Below are positions 55,478 through 64,000 of a DNA stretch of 64,000 bases, in pieces. The notes beneath the pieces were generated by a model, which was not told the DNA's origin, did not search any database, and was given only the letters and a program-made list of their open reading frames with translations. Within the stretch, counting starts at the first letter, position 1, and each line of letters opens with the position of its first letter. This DNA comes from Brevibacterium limosum (GTDB taxonomy: Bacteria > Actinomycetota > Actinomycetes > Actinomycetales > Brevibacteriaceae), in NCBI RefSeq assembly GCF_011617705.1, contig NZ_CP050154.1:3348001-3412000 (forward strand). Direction: 5' to 3'. The translations under genes were made by a program, and so were the position numbers.

Positions 55478-56907
55478 CACTTCGGGCCATGCCTGAAGCA
55501 CTTTCAATAGCCCAACGCCGCGCGATCATCGACTTCGACCCCAACGCACCAGATTCACCATCGATCACCGAGTTCTGCGAACACAGCGTTACTCGAACGT
55601 CGTTTCTATGCGATCCGCAAACGGTACAAAACCGAGGGGTTACGGGCACTCCATGCCCGTTCATCGGCGCCGAAGAACACCGTGCGAATCTACGACCAAG
55701 AAACCACCGATCTCGTCTTGAAGATCCGTGCCGAACTCGAGTCCACCGGGTGGGATGCCGGACCGAAATCGATCTGGTACGAAGGCGTTCGATACGGCCG
55801 ATTCACCGAACCCATCCCATCGGTGGCCACGATCGGACGGATCCTCTCCGACGCTGGACGGGTGAAGGCGAACCCGAAGAAGCGTCCCCGATCATCATTG
55901 ATCCGATTCGTCCGTGCCAACGCCATGGAACTGTGGCAACTCGACGCTTTCGAATTCGAACTCACCGGCAGCACCACCAAGATCACGGTGTATCAGCTCC
56001 TCGACGATTCCACCCGCTTCGACGTCGGCACACAAGCCTTCCACGGAGTGGAAAACGGCAATCATGCGATCACGACGATCTCTGATGCCTTCGCCAACTA
56101 CGGGGTGCCCCAAGAGATGCTGACCGATAACGGCAACGCCTTCAACGGCAACAGGCAGGGTTGGGTCGTGGCCACTCAGCTCTTCCTCGCCGACTATGGG
56201 TGCCGAGGAATCTCCGGCATGCCCGGACACCCACAAACCCAGGGAAAGAACGAACGCGGCCACCAAACACTGCTCAATGTCCTCAGGGCCCACCGACCCC
56301 GCAGCCTCGCTGAAGCACGGAAAGTGATCGCGATGTTCCGCGACCGCTACAACTATCGGCGACGGCATCAGTCACTGCCAGGAGACATGAATCCTCACCA
56401 AGCCTGGCAAGCAGCAATCCACACTCCTTCAGACGGCACACCGATCCCGCATGCTGAAGTCGAAGCGATCGCACGTGGGTACGCTCAACGGCGACGCGTC
56501 CTAGCCGCAATGAACCAACCACACGTCGATGACGAGAAATCGGCCGGTGAACCTCTCCCGACCGCAGCTGACTCAGTACAGACCGTGTCGTCATCGCTGA
56601 GGGCAATCCACAGATCTATTTCCATGCTGTCGGACTCGGAGTACCGAGAACATTGGCCGGAACTTATCAATCAGTCGTCACTGACGACTTCTACGCCCTG
56701 TTCGACACGACCACTGGCGAGGAAGTGGTGTACTTCCCTCTTCCGATCCGCACCGCGGAAACGCAGAGACGATATCCGCTGTGGAGAGTCGTCGGTGCCA
56801 GAATGCGTGGAGCTTCGAGCCTGTGGTTGAAGAAGCAGCGCGACTACATGCTCAAGCATTTCCCCAGCGAGGCTCCGGCTAATCGAATCGTTACGAAATG
56901 CCACTGA
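55456..56907 (+). pseudogene. IS481-like transposase, frameshifted
   Basis: The N-terminal HTH region starts at ATG 55456 (MPEALSIAQRRAIIDFDPN) and loses frame at about 55600 by one extra T. The catalytic core continues in the next frame (RFYAIRKRYKTEGLRAL, then Asp in LWQLDAFEFEL, Asp in MLTDNGNAF, Glu in GKNERGHQT). A second shift at about 56560-56600 moves the C-terminal beta domain to another frame (TYQSVVTDDFYALFDTTTGE to PANRIVTKCH, stop 56907). All three DDE residues survive, but the protein cannot be made as one chain without frameshifting. Confidence 0.85.
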
Positions 56908-56946
56908 CAACCCCACTCATTTGGTGTGAGCAACCTATGGAGTCAG

Positions 56947-57018
56947 GTCGTTCGCAACCTGGTGAGCGAGGTTGTCAGCAATGTGTTGAGTGAGGTTGTC
57001 AGCAAGGTCGCGAGTTTC
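56947..57018 (-). repeat. three 24-bp-spaced repeats, right end of the IS481-like element
   Basis: Units start at 56947, 56971 and 56995 (GTTGTCAGCAATGTGTTGAG is the middle one) and are inverted relative to the left-end repeats. Confidence 0.83.
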
Positions 57019-57081
57019 CACACCAGGTAGCAGGACACCCCTCAGGTAGCACCAACACACCACCACCGGTGAATAGCAGAA

Positions 57082-57112
57082 AGGCCCCACCCAACACAGT
57101 TGGATGAGGCCT
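57082..57112 (-). terminator. rrn copy 2 terminator
   Basis: Same hairpin as at 46073-46103, shifted by 1009 bp. Confidence 0.85.
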
Positions 57113-57128
57113 CCCCACTCAAAAAATA

Positions 57129-57249
57129 TTGCGGCGGTCACTTACTCTCCCACAACCACCAAGTTGCAGTACCATCAGCGCGAATGGGCTTAGCTACCGG
57201 GATCGGAACGGTTAACCGGGCGTTTCCCCACCACTATCACCACCGCAAA
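57129..57249 (-). rRNA. rrf: 5S ribosomal RNA (copy 2)
   Basis: Identical to 46120-46240 as far as I can compare. Ends are accurate to a few bases. Confidence 0.93.
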
Positions 57250-57429
57250 ACCAACAAACCACCACACCCAAACCCATGCTCGGGTGGTAGTGGTCCAAGA
57301 ACCGCACAGCGAACGCGAACACCAAAAACTCATGCAACATGCACACCCTATGGGTGTGAACTCTTCACATCATCCTAGAAAAACAAACAAAACTGTTTTC
57401 GCACACACCAACCCCAAAAATTGGATGGT

Positions 57430-62490
<5,061 letters not shown>

Positions 62491-62903
62491 AAAATTATGT
62501 TACGAATCAATCCCAGCAAGACAGCCAACCCCTCACGGGGTGAGAAGGTTGACCAAAAAATATCCCGACCAAACACACCATCCACCCATGTGATGCGGGA
62601 GGTTCGGCGAAGAACCACCCACCAGGGTGAACCAGATGTTCGATCAGGTGATTGTCTCACCAGAAAAATACAATGTTCTGGCATCACAACTTGTTCAAAC
62701 AAACACGCTATTGGATTCTCAAACCACAAACACACACCCATCACCACACCACACAAAAGCAGCGTGTTCACTGGGGGTATCAGTTTCATTTCTGGTTGCC
62801 CACCCGGTGTTCTGAACTCTCGGATCAAACCGTGTTTGTCCTGGTCAGACCCGGTAGAAACTCTGTCTTAGCGACGTTGTTTCCGGCGGGGCAACGAGAT
62901 ATA

Positions 62904-62933
62904 ACTCTAGACCACCCCATCCGCACCGTGCAA
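62904..62933 (-). promoter_or_regulatory. rrn promoter (copy 2)
   Basis: Minus strand -35 TTGCAC (62928-62933) and -10 TAGAGT (62904-62909), 18-bp spacer, as in copy 1. Confidence 0.7.
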
Positions 62934-63025
62934 ATCCAAAACCGACTTTCTCCACGTGACACCCACCACACGACCCACCGGGCCGTTTTCGCTTCCGGGA
63001 CTGCGCCCGGTGTTAGCGTCCTTCT

Positions 63026-64000
63026 ATGAACACGAAGCCCGATGATCAGTCATCTGCGTCTGTCTGTCCGTCCGGCTCACAGACCACACCAGTCAACGCA
63101 ACAGCCGGGGCCAGAGCGACTGCAGACGCCCCACAATCCGGGAGTCCGATCGCGGTCATTGCCGGGGCTTCGGGATTCATCGGCGGAGAAGTTCTCACTG
63201 CATTGCGGTCCTGGGGGTACGAGACTCGGACGATCGGCCGCTCCCCTGCCCGTTCCACCGTCACATGGGATGACCCGGACGGCATCGCTGGGCTCGTCGA
63301 TGGCTGCGACCTGCTCATCAACCTCGCCGGCCGCAGCGTCGGGTGTCGGTACAACGATGCGAATCGGCAGGAGATCTGGGACTCCCGCGTCCAGACGACT
63401 CGCACTCTCCATACGGCGGTGGCAGCCGCCTCGGCGCCGCCCCGTCTGTGGATCAACTCGAGCACGGCCACCATCTACCGCCACGCGATGGACCAGCCCC
63501 AGACTGAGGACGATGGCGACATCGGCGAGGGATTCTCGGTCGACATCGCGAAAGCCTGGGAGAAGGAGCTCTTCGCCGGATCTTTGCCGGCGACCAGACG
63601 AGTCGCGCTCCGGATGGCGATCGTGCTCGGTGACGGAGCGGCGTTGAACATGTTGGCCACCGCAGCCAGGTTCGGAGCCGGCGGAGCCCAGCATGAAGGG
63701 CGTTGGTTCCCGCACCGACGCTATCGCGGGATCGGCCCGGAGGCTTCAGGGCCGAGGGTCTGGCGGGGGCATCCCCCGACTCACGGGCGGCAGCGATTCA
63801 GCTGGGTTCATATCGAGGACGTGCTCCGCGCCATCCGTTTCATCGACGACCATGAGGAGCTCAGCGGCCCGATCAACATCTCGAACCCACAGGTCTCGGA
63901 CAACCGCTCGCTCATGACAGCGCTGCGCAAAGCGGTCCGTATGCCCGTAGGGATCCCCGCCCCGCGGTGGCTGCTCGAGACCGGAATGATCGTCCTGCGT
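63026..64000 (+). CDS. NAD-dependent epimerase, YfcH/SDR39U1-like (3' end beyond window)
   Basis: At least 325 residues; the frame is open to the last base. After about 45 low-complexity residues comes the Rossmann motif AVIAGASGFIGGEVLTALRS. The family signatures are LLINLAGRSVGCRYNDANRQ, the modified catalytic region INSSTATIYRHA (Ser, Tyr), LRMAIVLGDGAALNMLATAA and FSWVHIEDVLRAIRFI. This matches the TIGR01777/YfcH group of extended short-chain dehydrogenases; the substrate is unknown. The ATG at 63026 sits close to a TTAGCGT -10-like box, so it may be leaderless. The long N-terminal extension is unusual for the family; a later start is possible. Confidence 0.82.
   Translation, partial: MNTKPDDQSSASVCPSGSQTTPVNATAGARATADAPQSGSPIAVIAGASGFIGGEVLTALRSWGYETRTIGRSPARSTVTWDDPDGIAGLVDGCDLLINLAGRSVGCRYNDANRQEIWDSRVQTTRTLHTAVAAASAPPRLWINSSTATIYRHAMDQPQTEDDGDIGEGFSVDIAKAWEKELFAGSLPATRRVALRMAIVLGDGAALNMLATAARFGAGGAQHEGRWFPHRRYRGIGPEASGPRVWRGHPPTHGRQRFSWVHIEDVLRAIRFIDDHEELSGPINISNPQVSDNRSLMTALRKAVRMPVGIPAPRWLLETGMIVLR

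Larger units (their letters stand above)
55404..57022 (+). mobile_element. IS481-like insertion sequence with 14-bp target duplication
   Basis: The ends are TGTG (55404) and CACA (57022). The element is flanked by CCAGGTAGCAGGAC on both sides (55390-55403 and 57023-57036), which occurs once at the equivalent place in rrn copy 1 (46014-46027), so it is a true target duplication. Each end has three 24-bp-spaced subterminal repeats. The transposase inside is frameshifted, so the element is probably immobile now. Confidence 0.88.

Overview
The window is high-GC actinobacterial DNA. Several things point to the order Micrococcales and most likely to Brevibacterium or a close relative: a Sec/Tat lipoprotein and MPRTG wall-anchor style, an Actinobacteria-type purine block (asparaginase II, sterol-carrier protein, purF, purM, DUF3073), leaderless GTG starts, and rRNA operons with no spacer tRNA. 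The genus is inferred from overall character; the 16S genes at 49949-51480 and 60959-62490 would settle it.

Layout. 0-12.7 kb: a metabolite/H+ symporter, a VOC protein, an ATP-grasp ligase coupled to a uridine-kinase-like protein, a TPP riboswitch driving tenA, an IS110/IS1111-type insertion sequence, a phytoene-dehydrogenase-like flavoprotein, an AraC-type regulator, and membrane or hypothetical proteins. 12.7-23.8 kb: purine biosynthesis (DUF3073, purM, purF, then asparaginase II and sterol-carrier protein, and a single-ORF PurD-PurC fusion), interrupted by a universal stress protein, an EamA exporter and an aldehyde dehydrogenase. 23.8-28.1 kb: an insertion hotspot with a broken GNAT gene between IS5-like ends, an intact IS3 element, a two-gene AT-richer cassette and a decayed IS5 copy. 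28.4-35.9 kb: a co-directional amidohydrolase, potA, potD, potB, potC, flavin amine oxidase cluster for uptake and oxidation of a polyamine-like substrate. 36.1-37.1 kb: purS-purQ without purL.

37.1-45.9 kb: a peptidoglycan-binding protein, a wall-anchored repeat protein (MPRTG signal), a heterodimeric ABC exporter with one degenerate ATP site, and a protein with a long disordered tail. 46-63 kb: two nearly identical 16S-23S-5S operons, both on the minus strand, in direct tandem and only about 5 kb apart. Between them lie a HipB/HipA toxin-antitoxin pair, an orphan membrane protein with a C-terminal Cys/His zinc-finger motif, a 33-bp direct repeat, REP-like palindromes and a decayed IS481-like element with well-preserved ends (three 24-bp repeats at each end and a 14-bp target duplication). 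A truncated NAD-dependent epimerase closes the window.

How it fits together: PurF, PurD, PurS/PurQ, PurM and PurC cover six proteins of the IMP pathway; PurL, PurN, PurE/K, PurB and PurH must lie elsewhere. The most unusual items are the rrn-hipBA-rrn arrangement, the PurD-PurC fusion, and a strongly over-represented 11-mer (CGCCGAGGCGG) found on both strands in genes and gaps alike.
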